Origin: a virus
IMG/VR virus record: IMGVR_UViG_3300042382_000268
Coordinates: 1 to 64,000 of that record
DNA: 64,000 nucleotides
Direction: 5' to 3' (one strand)
In this document: positions 46,431 to 55,704 of the stretch, piece after piece
How positions within the stretch are numbered: position 1 is the first letter of the stretch
How the letters are laid out: every line of letters begins with the position of its first letter
Translations under genes and position numbers: made by a program
The notes under the pieces: model-generated
Seen by the model: only the letters and a program-made list of their open reading frames with translations
Database searches by the model: none
Told to the model about the DNA's origin: nothing

Positions 46431-46868
46431 TTACGCTATTAAGCCATTTGTTTGGTCAAATCGCAGACTAATTTGTTCTGTAAGGTTATATGGAGTGTAT
46501 GTTAGAGAGAACACAATAGATATACCGCTTTCATATGTTGAGATATTTGTATCTGATACTTGTACTCTAGGATCATAGTTAATAATTGCTTCTACATCCT
46601 GTTTAATCATCCCTTTAATATCTTCAGTTAATGGCTCAAATAGCAAGTCCCATATAATAGTACCAAATCGAGGAAGCATTACTCGCTCACCTTGGCGTAC
46701 ATGAAAATGATTTAAAATATCCTGCTTAATAAGTTCAAAATCATACAAACTGAAATGCTCAGTTTTATTACTTACAGTACTAAATCCTTTATAAGTTTTT
46801 GGTTTAACTATGTCATTCTGTTTTTTTAAAACTGCAGGAATTTTTATTCTTGTATATAAGTCTGTCAT
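46431..46868 (-). CDS. baseplate wedge subunit gp25 (GPW/gp25 family), 145 aa
   Basis: gp25 starts sheath assembly and joins the wedge core. The family core is visible: DILNHFHVRQGERVMLPRFG and TIIWDLLFEPLTEDI, then IINYDPRVQV and a beta-rich end. Length 145 compares with 132 in T4. It overlaps gp5 by 4 bases and precedes gp6, the conserved baseplate order. Confidence 0.93.
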   Translation of the reverse strand: MTDLYTRIKIPAVLKKQNDIVKPKTYKGFSTVSNKTEHFSLYDFELIKQDILNHFHVRQGERVMLPRFGTIIWDLLFEPLTEDIKGMIKQDVEAIINYDPRVQVSDTNISTYESGISIVFSLTYTPYNLTEQISLRFDQTNGLIA

Positions 46869-48373
46869 TGGTCTTTTTCCGGTGGTTTAATTTTTTCAAA
46901 CGTGTCTGTATCTATTGTGTATTTGGTCCATGCTTCTGGTGGTGTTTTCATTTCTTCATTAGTACCTTCAGTCCTGCCTTTACCATCTCGATTAGTTACC
47001 GGTGATTTAAACTTTTCTGGATCTAAATTTTCATGCTGCGGATATGGTTCATGTGTCGGTACACGCATCATTATTGAATTTAGTGTTTTATCTTTTACGT
47101 CAGTCGGTAATACATGTATCTTTAATGGTTTTGCTGCTACTGACGTTGCTTTTCCTGAATTTAAATGTATCTGACCGCCATCTATAGCAGTATTCGCTGC
47201 CTTAACACCAAAATCGCCAGTAATTGCATAATCAAACTTTCCACCAATAGTAATGTTGCCATCTTTAGTTGCTTTGATTGTAAAATTTTCACCAGTTTCA
47301 ATATGCATTTCTTTTAATGCTTTAAAATTTATGTTACTATCTGCTTGAAAATTTATATCTCGACCGGCATGGAAATTAAAATCAGTTTCTGTATGAAAAC
47401 TAATACTATCCTTAGCATACACATCAATCTTTCCGTTAGCTGTCATTTCAATCCAAGAATTACCACTACCGTGTGAGATGTAAATTAAATCTTCACTGTT
47501 ATGTAACAGTATTTGATGTCCAGTGCGTGTTCTAATACGGATTAACTCATTATGCGGGGTACTATAATCTTTTGCTGATTCGCCTTGTTCAATTGCAATA
47601 TATTTAGGCGCGGCATCTTTTGCAGGTTTTTCCCTAACATACTTGTCGTCACCATCATCCATTACAAATGTAGATCCGCCATGTCTTGTTACATAAGCGT
47701 TTTTTATAGGATGATCTTGTTTACCAATCGTACCTTGCTTTCCACTTTTGTTAAGGGGTCCAGGAGTTGAAATACCAAATACCATACTTGGTGTTTCACG
47801 GCGTGAGCTGCTAGTTGTAATACCACGGATGTCATCTTTAATTAAGCCACCGCCCTCTGTGCCTTGTTCTAAGACTGTTGCAAATGGATGTTTTGGTTTT
47901 TTAAATTTAGTAGAATCAGTTCCTGTATTCTTACTAGTCTTATTATATTCAGTAACCGGCAATCTAGATTTGTCATCAGCTGTATTAAATTTTGTAGCTG
48001 CTATGCCTGGAACCATAAAATTCATATGATCATCTTGTACGCAACCAATCCAATATGCACGTTTTACATCACCATTTATAAAAAATACAATAACGGTTGA
48101 CCCAGGATCAGGTGGAACCATCCACATACCGTAACTTTGTCTTTCATCTTCTTCAGGATTATTGCTTTTTGGAGTAATCCCGTAAAACGGTGACATATAT
48201 TTTGCCGGAATTACTTGCCCTGCTACTGGTTCGCTACCTGATATTCTTAGAATTTCAACCTCTATGCCGCCCATATAAATTGCGTCTAGATGTCCAACTA
48301 CTTTTGCCAAAAACGGACCAGGTGTGGCATTAGGCTGCCCAATCGGCGATGACATTTCATTTCTTGTACCCAT
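46865..48373 (-). CDS. baseplate spike protein gp5-like without lysozyme domain, 502 aa
   Basis: Central spike of the tail. The N-terminal OB-fold region (FLAKVVGHLDAIYMGGIEVE, YGMWMVPPDPGSTVIVFF, YWIGCVQDDHMNFM) is the gp5/VgrG type. The C-terminal part (INFKALKEMHIETGENF and repeated beta turns ITIGGKFDYAITGDFG) is a beta-helix spike. The T4 gp5 lysozyme domain between these is missing: the middle, residues 130-260, has no EDC-type lysozyme motif. A Pro/Glu-rich tail ends the protein. Confidence 0.85.
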   Translation of the reverse strand: MGTRNEMSSPIGQPNATPGPFLAKVVGHLDAIYMGGIEVEILRISGSEPVAGQVIPAKYMSPFYGITPKSNNPEEDERQSYGMWMVPPDPGSTVIVFFINGDVKRAYWIGCVQDDHMNFMVPGIAATKFNTADDKSRLPVTEYNKTSKNTGTDSTKFKKPKHPFATVLEQGTEGGGLIKDDIRGITTSSSRRETPSMVFGISTPGPLNKSGKQGTIGKQDHPIKNAYVTRHGGSTFVMDDGDDKYVREKPAKDAAPKYIAIEQGESAKDYSTPHNELIRIRTRTGHQILLHNSEDLIYISHGSGNSWIEMTANGKIDVYAKDSISFHTETDFNFHAGRDINFQADSNINFKALKEMHIETGENFTIKATKDGNITIGGKFDYAITGDFGVKAANTAIDGGQIHLNSGKATSVAAKPLKIHVLPTDVKDKTLNSIMMRVPTHEPYPQHENLDPEKFKSPVTNRDGKGRTEGTNEEMKTPPEAWTKYTIDTDTFEKIKPPEKDQ

Positions 48374-48380
48374 ATTATTC

Positions 48381-50579
48381 CTAACTAAAAAACTCTTTAA
48401 CGTCTTTTACAATATTACCCAAACTAAATGGTTTATTTTTTGAGTCTTCTTGTGTTGATTCTTGCAATGACGCTCTACGACATTTTAATGTCTGTTCAAA
48501 CATTCCCATTCGAAACGAACTTGTTACGTTTGTAGGCGTATATAATCCACTAAATTGCATTAACGGTGTTGATGCAACTTCTCCATTAAACTGATACATA
48601 CCGGTTGTTTGATCAATCTCAATTGGAGTTCTAAAATTAACTACTATATGTACTTCGCCAGACTGATGATTAATTGTGCCATCTAAATTTAAATTTGGAT
48701 ATTGTGTAGGTTTTGATGTATAATTACCAAATCCGCTATGATGTAAAAATGCAGGGTCGCCAACAATTCTCATATCAAGGTTAACCATATCATTACCAGA
48801 AATTAATGCATCGTGAAATAGTTTAGCAGCTCGAGTTTTTGGTGAGTCTGACCCCCCGCCGCCGAACCCATCAGTGATTGATATAGTAGCAGTATAAGAA
48901 TTACGTTGCGGAGTTGATCCTTTTTCAGGGGTTTTTCCAAAAAACGATATTATATCATTAACAACACCGCCCGATTCTGAACTAGTTTTATCTGAAGTCT
49001 TTACATCCTGAGATGATTTTGAATAATCTGCTGCTAGTAGTTGAGTGTAGGTGTTTTTTATTCCTATATCAAACGACAACACATCAATGTTTTTACCAGT
49101 ATACAAATAGTTGTACTCTTTTACTGCGCCAAGTAACAACTTATCATATCCTTGTGGTTTTTGATTAATTACAGTTAATCCCGAACTAGCATGTACATTA
49201 TAAGGAACTACACGATATACAATTATTTTTGGTTTTACCCCAGTTGATGTATCATTTTCATGTGTTGAAACATTATACACCTGAATATCAATCTTCCACC
49301 ATTTTTTATAACCCGATGGTGACGTGTTGTCTTCTTCAAGAGAACTAGCCGGATACTCACTTTGTAAAATTACTTGATCAATTGCATTAGGAATGCTAGA
49401 ATCTTGTCTAAATTTAAAATCACTTTCGGCTGGGTTTGGTTCAGTTTTTCCTCGAACATTTACTTTTAGTTTCTCATCATACACAGTATCTTCAGTGCCG
49501 TATGGTGCATCAGCTGCGCGGTCTGGTCCAAACCCTAACTTTGATTTTCCAATGTTGTTGCATTCATCAGCTTTTTGAACATGATATTTAACATCCGGAA
49601 CACTACTATCTTTTCCTTTTACACTTACTTCAGTTACTCCTAATTTTTTATATAGATCTTCTTTTGACCCAGACGTTGCACTTCCTGAATCTCCAGAATC
49701 ATCTTTTTTATTAGATGCAATCGATGTTGGGAATATGATTAAAATCTCATCCGGTACTGCAATAATTCCATCTTTCTTAAATTGTTGAAGCCTTGCATTC
49801 CACACTGATTGCAAACTTTTATCACCAGTTTGTAATACTTCTTGAACAGTTGTTCCCTTAACTGTCATGTCGGTTTTTAAATGTGAATGTTCTGCACTTA
49901 GACCTTGCGAATTCCAAACCAACCCTTTGATTTGATATGTACTACCAGTTTCATTAACTGCCATTTCAATTTGAGTAAAAGTAAACGGAATGTATCGTGT
50001 AGAGTTTGGAATAGGCTGCATTGTACCTAACTCATCATTACCTCGAAATTCAATTGTTAATAAGAACGGTGCTGCATTCCAGTTATGATGATCGGCTTCC
50101 CAAGCAGCTTGTTGACATGCCATGGTAAACAGTCCCATACTGTACGGTTCTTTTACTGTAAACGCGATATTCGTAGATGAGATGTTGTTTCCTTGCAAAT
50201 AACCAATTATACCTTCAACTGTTAGTTCGTCAACAAAGAAATCAAACTTACCGTAATCTGTATGAACTCGATTATTAGGATCAGCATTTGCTGACTTACA
50301 AATAATTTGTAAAGGTTTTCCTTTTCGTTTACCTGGCTGTAACGTTACTCCTTTAAGATATGAGTTATCTGGGAAATTAACATCATTATCATGCAATGCG
50401 CTAATAGTGATGATATAATCATACGTTGCATAATCATGCAATACATTTGGAATTGGCAACTCAATCTCTGGAATAGAATCAAAGTCTAACCCAAGATCTG
50501 ATGCAAATTCTGATACATTTGTTGCTACTGTTTTTAAAACATCGTTTAGACCTTTAGTTGCTGCATCTATAAATGCCAT
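48381..50579 (-). CDS. putative baseplate hub/structural protein, 732 aa
   Basis: Not firmly assigned. Between gp53 and gp5, where a hub protein is expected. The first 270 residues look like a folded domain (HDYATYDYIITISALHDNDV, GFFVDELTVEG-like YGKFDFFVDELTVEGIIGYL, PFLLTIEFRGNDE, STYQIKGLVWNSQ); the centre is charged and Ser-rich; the last 130 residues (NSYTATISITDGFGGG, VHIVVNFRTPIEIDQTTGMY) are beta-rich. A hub role equivalent to gp27 is inference from position only. Confidence 0.75.
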   Translation of the reverse strand: MAFIDAATKGLNDVLKTVATNVSEFASDLGLDFDSIPEIELPIPNVLHDYATYDYIITISALHDNDVNFPDNSYLKGVTLQPGKRKGKPLQIICKSANADPNNRVHTDYGKFDFFVDELTVEGIIGYLQGNNISSTNIAFTVKEPYSMGLFTMACQQAAWEADHHNWNAAPFLLTIEFRGNDELGTMQPIPNSTRYIPFTFTQIEMAVNETGSTYQIKGLVWNSQGLSAEHSHLKTDMTVKGTTVQEVLQTGDKSLQSVWNARLQQFKKDGIIAVPDEILIIFPTSIASNKKDDSGDSGSATSGSKEDLYKKLGVTEVSVKGKDSSVPDVKYHVQKADECNNIGKSKLGFGPDRAADAPYGTEDTVYDEKLKVNVRGKTEPNPAESDFKFRQDSSIPNAIDQVILQSEYPASSLEEDNTSPSGYKKWWKIDIQVYNVSTHENDTSTGVKPKIIVYRVVPYNVHASSGLTVINQKPQGYDKLLLGAVKEYNYLYTGKNIDVLSFDIGIKNTYTQLLAADYSKSSQDVKTSDKTSSESGGVVNDIISFFGKTPEKGSTPQRNSYTATISITDGFGGGGSDSPKTRAAKLFHDALISGNDMVNLDMRIVGDPAFLHHSGFGNYTSKPTQYPNLNLDGTINHQSGEVHIVVNFRTPIEIDQTTGMYQFNGEVASTPLMQFSGLYTPTNVTSSFRMGMFEQTLKCRRASLQESTQEDSKNKPFSLGNIVKDVKEFFS

Positions 50580-50580
50580 G

Positions 50581-50883
50581 TTAAATCCCCATTACTGTTT
50601 TTAATTTACTTAGTTGAGGTATATATATTTGAACACCTGGTACAAAATCAAATATAGGATCTTGAATTACGTCTAAATTACGCTGTGTAAATACCCACCA
50701 TAACGCAGCATCATTATATAAATCAAACGCTAACAAATCAGGTCGATGTGTATATTGTGATTCAATAGTATACAAGTAATCAGATACATCAGCTGCAACT
50801 GCTCGAATTTTTAATATATCTAAGTATCCATTAGTAACTGTAGTTAAAAACCACGGACTTTTATTGCTATATTTTGCTGCCAT
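50581..50883 (-). CDS. baseplate wedge subunit gp53-like, 100 aa
   Basis: gp53 completes the wedge around the hub. The short protein shows the family layout: HRPDLLAFDLYNDAALWWVF, a QRNLDVIQDPIFDF element and VPGVQIYIPQLS, a LysM-like C-terminal fold. It is shorter than T4 gp53 (196), as in other marine phages (from memory). One base overlap/adjacency with both neighbours. Confidence 0.85.
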   Translation of the reverse strand: MAAKYSNKSPWFLTTVTNGYLDILKIRAVAADVSDYLYTIESQYTHRPDLLAFDLYNDAALWWVFTQRNLDVIQDPIFDFVPGVQIYIPQLSKLKTVMGI

Positions 50884-51809
50884 TATACATACCCAAAACT
50901 ATTGTTAAGATAGCCGCCGGCTACAAAGTTGTCTAATCCAAACTTACGAGCACTTGTTCTGCTGTATGCAGGTGTTAAAACTATTGTAAATGAACTTTTA
51001 GTTGGAACATATGCAGTTCCGCCGCTTTTTGACATGCCAATACCCATTGAGTTTGCCATTGATGCAACTTCACCAACAGTATCGGCAATATCAGTAATTG
51101 TTTCAGTTATCTTTCCTAACCCAAATGATCCACCAATTGCGCTTGCAGCTGCACCAACTCCGCCGGCCATAGATGCAATTGCTCCTGCTAAACTAGTAGT
51201 TGTTTCAACTGGAATGTAATCACATTCTGCATTTAAACTTGTACTAAATGAGGTTACAACTACCGGAACATTATTAAAAACATAACTTCCGTACCCATTT
51301 AACATTACAATAGGTGGCGGATTTCCTGCTTTTGGATCGTTTCCTGAAAACATTTTTGTTACTGATCTAAAATAATGTAATGCTGCAATCCAATACAACG
51401 CTTGGTTAGCATCTTCAACATTCATTGGAGCATTGATTGTAATTGTACCTGGATCACTATGTTGATACGCTTGAAATTTAAAGTTTGAATGCACAGGTTG
51501 CATTGATGTATAGGTTGCATTAGCTGACAAACTAATCAGTGGAGTGTATGGAAATATCATGCCGCCTGCATCTTTTAACGGTTTTAAAACCGGACTTCCT
51601 CTAAAACTCGGCCATGTTGGAAGTGTAAGGCGTACTCGCCAGTCATCGACAAACATGTCTTGAACTACTGCATAAACGCTCATTAAATCACCCGCAACTT
51701 CGCCTGCTCTAGGCAATGTTGCCGAACGTGTCATGCTTAAAAAATTACCTGCATTGCTTAATGCACCAATACCTGCACCAGCTGCTGCGCCTAATCCTGA
51801 AAATGACAT
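50883..51809 (-). CDS. putative baseplate/tail-tube initiator protein (gp48/gp54-like), 308 aa
   Basis: First gene of the late minus-strand block. The N-terminus is Ala/Gly-rich. The core has MFVDDWRVRLTLPTWPSFRG, HSNFKFQAYQHSDPGTITIN and ALYWIAALHYFRSVTKMF, then GYGSYVFNNVPVVVTSFSTS and a C-terminal FTIVLTPAYSRTSARKFGLD. This layout resembles tail tube initiators and tube-like proteins of T4-like phages, in which a late PxYSR-type strand occurs. The exact gp48 or gp54 equivalence cannot be decided from sequence alone. Confidence 0.7.
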   Translation of the reverse strand: MSFSGLGAAAGAGIGALSNAGNFLSMTRSATLPRAGEVAGDLMSVYAVVQDMFVDDWRVRLTLPTWPSFRGSPVLKPLKDAGGMIFPYTPLISLSANATYTSMQPVHSNFKFQAYQHSDPGTITINAPMNVEDANQALYWIAALHYFRSVTKMFSGNDPKAGNPPPIVMLNGYGSYVFNNVPVVVTSFSTSLNAECDYIPVETTTSLAGAIASMAGGVGAAASAIGGSFGLGKITETITDIADTVGEVASMANSMGIGMSKSGGTAYVPTKSSFTIVLTPAYSRTSARKFGLDNFVAGGYLNNSFGYV

Positions 51810-51832
51810 TATTATTACTCCTTTTATTGTAT

Positions 51833-51840
51833 TATTTATT
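51833..51840 (-). promoter_or_regulatory. late promoter-like element for the main tail block
   Basis: AATAAATA on the minus strand, 24 bases before the 308-residue gene, which also has an AAAGGAGT ribosome site. It abuts the -35 box of the opposing early promoter. Confidence 0.6.
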
Positions 51841-51868
51841 TGACTTTATTAAGTGTAGAGTTTATAAT
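51840..51868 (+). promoter_or_regulatory. sigma-70-type promoter for the gp55 operon
   Basis: TTGACT at 51840-51845 and TATAAT at 51863-51868, spacer 17. Expected start near 51875, so ATG 51894 is the better start for gp55. Confidence 0.88.
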
Positions 51869-51893
51869 ATACTTGTAAATGGAGATACAAAAA

Positions 51894-52718
51894 ATGCTTA
51901 CACCAAAAGTAAATTACTTAAACAATAAAGATATGCTGTTAGAAATACATAGATCAAAAAGTTCGTATTGTGTCTTTACAGACCCAGCATATCATCAATA
52001 CGACCTTATTTTACCTAATATTGATAAAATAAATATCCGTACTATCGCTACTGCAAAACGGAATCAAGCAAAGCGTATAGGGGACTTAGCATATTTAACT
52101 AGAAAGAGCGAAGGCGAAAAAATTAAACAAGCAGAATGCGAGGTTAATTATAAAACTATTCCAAAAGAAGATGTAGTATTTAGAATTATGTCATATGAAC
52201 ATATTCCGCTAAACGCAACAAGAAAGAAAAATCCAAAAACAGAAGCAGATAAACGAGAAAAAGTAAACTTTCCTCCGTTCCAACATTGGAAATTTATAGA
52301 TGATCAACTAGTATGTGTAGGCAAGAGCCACTGGAACGGCGACTTAGAAACTGGACATTTTGATAAAAATGCAGGTCAAATTACTAATACATTAGCTCGT
52401 ATGATGATTAAATTATGTGAACGCTATGCTACTAGAGGTAATGTTAGAGGTTATACCTACAACGATGAAATGCGTGGACAGGCAATATTACAACTAACAC
52501 AAATTGGATTACAATTTGACGAATCTAAATCAGATAACCCATTTGCGTATTTTACAGCAGCAGTTACTAATAGTTTTGTTAGAGTTATTAACATTGAAAA
52601 ACGAAATCAAAACATTAGAGATGACATTTTAGAAATGAACGGAATGAATCCATCGTATACTAGAACAGGATCTGAAGAATATGAAAACGCAATGCGAAGA
52701 TCAGACGAATATGAATAA
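51894..52718 (+). CDS. late transcription sigma factor gp55, 274 aa
   Basis: gp55 is the T4 sigma factor that recognises the TATAAATA late promoter. The core is unmistakable: CERYATRGNVRGYTYNDEMR, QLTQIGLQFDESKSDNPFAY, TAAVTNSFVRVINIEKRNQ. It is longer at the N-terminus than T4 gp55 (185), with charged regions around residues 60-130. ATG 51894 is chosen because GGAG lies 9 bases upstream and ATG 51879 would lie almost at the transcription start. It heads a host-promoter operon with gp47 and gp46, the T4-like order. Confidence 0.95.
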   Translation: MLTPKVNYLNNKDMLLEIHRSKSSYCVFTDPAYHQYDLILPNIDKINIRTIATAKRNQAKRIGDLAYLTRKSEGEKIKQAECEVNYKTIPKEDVVFRIMSYEHIPLNATRKKNPKTEADKREKVNFPPFQHWKFIDDQLVCVGKSHWNGDLETGHFDKNAGQITNTLARMMIKLCERYATRGNVRGYTYNDEMRGQAILQLTQIGLQFDESKSDNPFAYFTAAVTNSFVRVINIEKRNQNIRDDILEMNGMNPSYTRTGSEEYENAMRRSDEYE

Positions 52719-52938
52719 TACACTGGATATAGCACATCCTGCACTTGATGATGCTTATCAAATTCTTAAAGAAGAACACTTGGATGCTAAAGCTAGTTAT
52801 ATTGAAAAACTGTTTGAAGAAACTTATAAATGCAAAATAATTTTTGATAATAGATTTGGCGGTTCAGTTACATTTAACACAAACAAAGATTTAGTTTGGT
52901 TTTTATTAAAACACGACTCAACAGGAAATAATGGATAA
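52711..52938 (+). CDS. small protein between gp55 and gp47, 75 aa
   Basis: ATG 52711 overlaps the gp55 stop (ATGAATAA); an ATG at 52681 in the same frame is also possible. The product has helices in the first half (PALDDAYQILKEEHLDAK) and a beta-hairpin-like end (CKIIFDNRFGGSVTF). Function unknown. It overlaps gp47 by 8 bases and is in the same operon. Confidence 0.7.
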   Translation: MNNTLDIAHPALDDAYQILKEEHLDAKASYIEKLFEETYKCKIIFDNRFGGSVTFNTNKDLVWFLLKHDSTGNNG

Positions 52939-53944
52939 TTTATTTAAAAAAGCAGCAGTTTTTACAGATATCCACTTTGGATTAAAGTCAAATAGCAGTG
53001 TACACAATCAAGATTGTGAAGATTTTATAGATTGGTACATTGGTACTGCTAAAACAGAAGGGTGTGATGTTGGAATCTTTATGGGAGATTGGCATCACAA
53101 TCGCAACAGTTTAAACATTACAACAATGGATTACAGTCTAAGAGCATTAGAGAAATTAGGCCAAGCGTTTGATAAATTTTACTTTTTTCCAGGTAATCAC
53201 GACCTATATTACAAAGATAAACGTGACATACACAGCGTTGAATTTGGCAAATATATCCCTGGAATTACAGTAGTTCATCATCCAACTACCATTGGGAATG
53301 TTACATTATGCCCTTGGTTAGTACATGATGAATGGAAAGAAATTGGTAAGAAAGGTGCGAAATATATCTTTGGACACTTCGAATTACCTCATTTTTTTAT
53401 GAACGCAATGGTACAAATGCCTGATCACGGTGAGATTAGTTTAGACTCTTTTAGCAGTTACGAACTTGGTTTTAGTGGTCATTTTCACAAAAGACAGCAA
53501 CGTGAAAACATGCATTACATTGGTAATGCATTCCCTCATAACTATGCAGATGCATGGGATGATGCAAGAGGTATGATGACATTAGAGTGGGGCGGACAAC
53601 CAGAATTCTTTACATGGCCTAATCAACCTACATTTAGAACTGTTAAATTAAGTCAACTTTTAGACGATGCTGATAATATTCTTAAACCAAATCAACACTT
53701 AAGAGTAGCATTAGATATTGATATTAGCTTTGAAGAAGCTAGCTTTATTAAAGAAAAATTTATTGGAGATTACAAATTAAGAGAACTTAAAGTAATTGAA
53801 GAACGCAAGTCAATAGATGTATCAAGCAACGTAGACATTGAAGCATTTGAAAGTATAGACGAAATTGTAGCAACTCAAATTGTAAATATTGACTCTGAAA
53901 CTTATAACAAAAACACATTATTATCAATCTATAGCAACCTATGA
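52931..53944 (+). CDS. recombination endonuclease subunit gp47 (SbcD/Mre11-like), 337 aa
   Basis: Nuclease subunit of the gp46-gp47 complex that resects double-strand ends for recombination-dependent replication. The metallophosphoesterase motifs appear in order: FTDIHFG at residues 8-14, GIFMGDWHHNRN, FPGNHDLYYKD, and later FGHFELPHF and FSGHFHKRQ. Length 337 matches T4 gp47 (339). ATGA overlap with gp46 suggests equal production of the two subunits. Confidence 0.95.
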   Translation: MDNLFKKAAVFTDIHFGLKSNSSVHNQDCEDFIDWYIGTAKTEGCDVGIFMGDWHHNRNSLNITTMDYSLRALEKLGQAFDKFYFFPGNHDLYYKDKRDIHSVEFGKYIPGITVVHHPTTIGNVTLCPWLVHDEWKEIGKKGAKYIFGHFELPHFFMNAMVQMPDHGEISLDSFSSYELGFSGHFHKRQQRENMHYIGNAFPHNYADAWDDARGMMTLEWGGQPEFFTWPNQPTFRTVKLSQLLDDADNILKPNQHLRVALDIDISFEEASFIKEKFIGDYKLRELKVIEERKSIDVSSNVDIEAFESIDEIVATQIVNIDSETYNKNTLLSIYSNL

Positions 53945-55704
53945 AAATACAAAATTTAACTGTAAAGAATTTTATGAGTGTAGGGAATCAAACTCAGGCT
54001 GTAGATTTTGAGAAAGAAAACTTAACACTTGTACTAGGAGAAAACTTAGATCAAGGCGGCGACGATGCAGGATCTAGAAATGGTACAGGCAAGACGACTA
54101 TCGTAAACGCATTGAGTTATGCGCTTTACGGTACTGCTCTTACTAACATTAAAAAAGACAATTTAATCAACAAAATCAATAATAAGAACATGTTAGTTAC
54201 ATTGTCTTTTGAAAAGGATGGTAACACATACCGCATAGAACGTGGGCGCAAACCAACTGTTCTTAAGTTCTTTGTTAACGAAGAATCACAAGTTTTAGCA
54301 GACGATGCACAAGGCGATATGAGAGAAACACAAAAAGACTTGCATCACTTATTTGGTATGAGTCATGATATGTTCAAACATATTGTTGCATTAAACACTT
54401 ATACAGAACCGTTCTTATCAATGAGGGCAAATGATCAACGAGAAATCATTGAGCAACTGTTAGGTATTACATTGCTAAGTGAAAAAGCTGAAACACTTAA
54501 AGAGCAAGTTAGACAAACCAAAGATACAATTTATCAAGAAACTGCTAATATTGAAGCTGCTAAAAAGTCAAATGAGCGTATTCAACAAAGTATTGATACT
54601 TTGTTATTAAGACAAAAAGCATGGTATAGTCAACAAGAAACTGATCTTGAAAAACTTGCTCGTGCTATTGTAGAAATGGAAAGTGTAGACATTGAATCTG
54701 AAATTGCTAACCACGCGTTACTAAAAGATTACTTAGAACAACGTGCAACAATAGCAAGTCTTAACAAAGAAAAAGCAACTTTAGAGTCTGCATCAAGTCA
54801 AGCTACTAAAACTAGAGACAAATATGTTAGAGAAATTGACGCACTTGATAACAAAAAATGTCATGCTTGTGAACAAGAATTACACGATCACAAACACACA
54901 GAATTATTAGAAACTGCCACACAACATTTGCTCGAATCACAGAAATATTTTGATAAAGTATCAAATGATTACAATAAAATATGCAATGAGCTAGCTAATA
55001 TTACAGTTATTGAAACTAGACCAGATACATATTATGACACACTTGAGCAAGCATTAAAACACCAAACTAACTTTAGATCTTTAGAACAACAGTTAGAAGT
55101 TAAAGCAGTTGACACTGATCCATACCAAGAACAAATTGACGAAATGCGGAATGCTGCATTACAAGAGATTAGCTGGGATAAGATTAACGAAGCAACTGCA
55201 CTTAAAGATCACCAAGAGTTTTTGCTTAAACTACTCACAAATAAAGACAGTTTTATCCGTAAAAAAATTATAGATCAAAATTTAGCGTACTTAAACAATC
55301 GGTTAACATACTACTTAGATAAGATGGGATTACCGCATAATGTTGTATTCCAAAACGATTTAAGTGTTGAAATTACACAACTTGGACAGGATTTAGATTT
55401 TCATAATCTTTCAAGAGGAGAAATGAATAGAGTTATTATTTCGTTAAGTTTAGCTTTTCGAGATGTATGGGAAAGCTTATATCAAAAAATTAACCTACTG
55501 TTTGTTGACGAATTGTTAGACAACGGGCTTGATTCAAACGGCATTGAGTGTGCGTTGTCAATCTTAAAAGCTAGAGCTAGACAATCAGATTCGTCAATTT
55601 GGTTAATTAGTCATAAAGAAGAATTAATCGGACGAGTAGACAACATATTGCGAGTTTACAAAGAAAACGGTTTTACGAATTACGATTATCCAACTATACA
55701 ATGA
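53941..55704 (+). CDS. recombination ATPase subunit gp46 (SbcC/Rad50-like), 587 aa
   Basis: ATPase partner of gp47. Walker A is SRNGTGKTTIVNALSYAL; a Rad50-type zinc hook CHAC in the coiled-coil middle (KKCHACEQELHDH) joins two molecules; the signature LSRGEMNRVIISLSLAF and Walker B LLFVDELLDNGLD follow, then the H-loop WLISHKEE. Length 587 is similar to T4 gp46 (560). The next gene, a homing endonuclease, starts within its stop codon. Confidence 0.95.
   Translation: MKIQNLTVKNFMSVGNQTQAVDFEKENLTLVLGENLDQGGDDAGSRNGTGKTTIVNALSYALYGTALTNIKKDNLINKINNKNMLVTLSFEKDGNTYRIERGRKPTVLKFFVNEESQVLADDAQGDMRETQKDLHHLFGMSHDMFKHIVALNTYTEPFLSMRANDQREIIEQLLGITLLSEKAETLKEQVRQTKDTIYQETANIEAAKKSNERIQQSIDTLLLRQKAWYSQQETDLEKLARAIVEMESVDIESEIANHALLKDYLEQRATIASLNKEKATLESASSQATKTRDKYVREIDALDNKKCHACEQELHDHKHTELLETATQHLLESQKYFDKVSNDYNKICNELANITVIETRPDTYYDTLEQALKHQTNFRSLEQQLEVKAVDTDPYQEQIDEMRNAALQEISWDKINEATALKDHQEFLLKLLTNKDSFIRKKIIDQNLAYLNNRLTYYLDKMGLPHNVVFQNDLSVEITQLGQDLDFHNLSRGEMNRVIISLSLAFRDVWESLYQKINLLFVDELLDNGLDSNGIECALSILKARARQSDSSIWLISHKEELIGRVDNILRVYKENGFTNYDYPTIQ

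Noticed and set aside
52028-52035. AATAAATA inside gp55
   Set aside because: It lies in coding sequence (codons for DKINIR) with no gene start nearby, so it is probably chance in an AT-rich gene.
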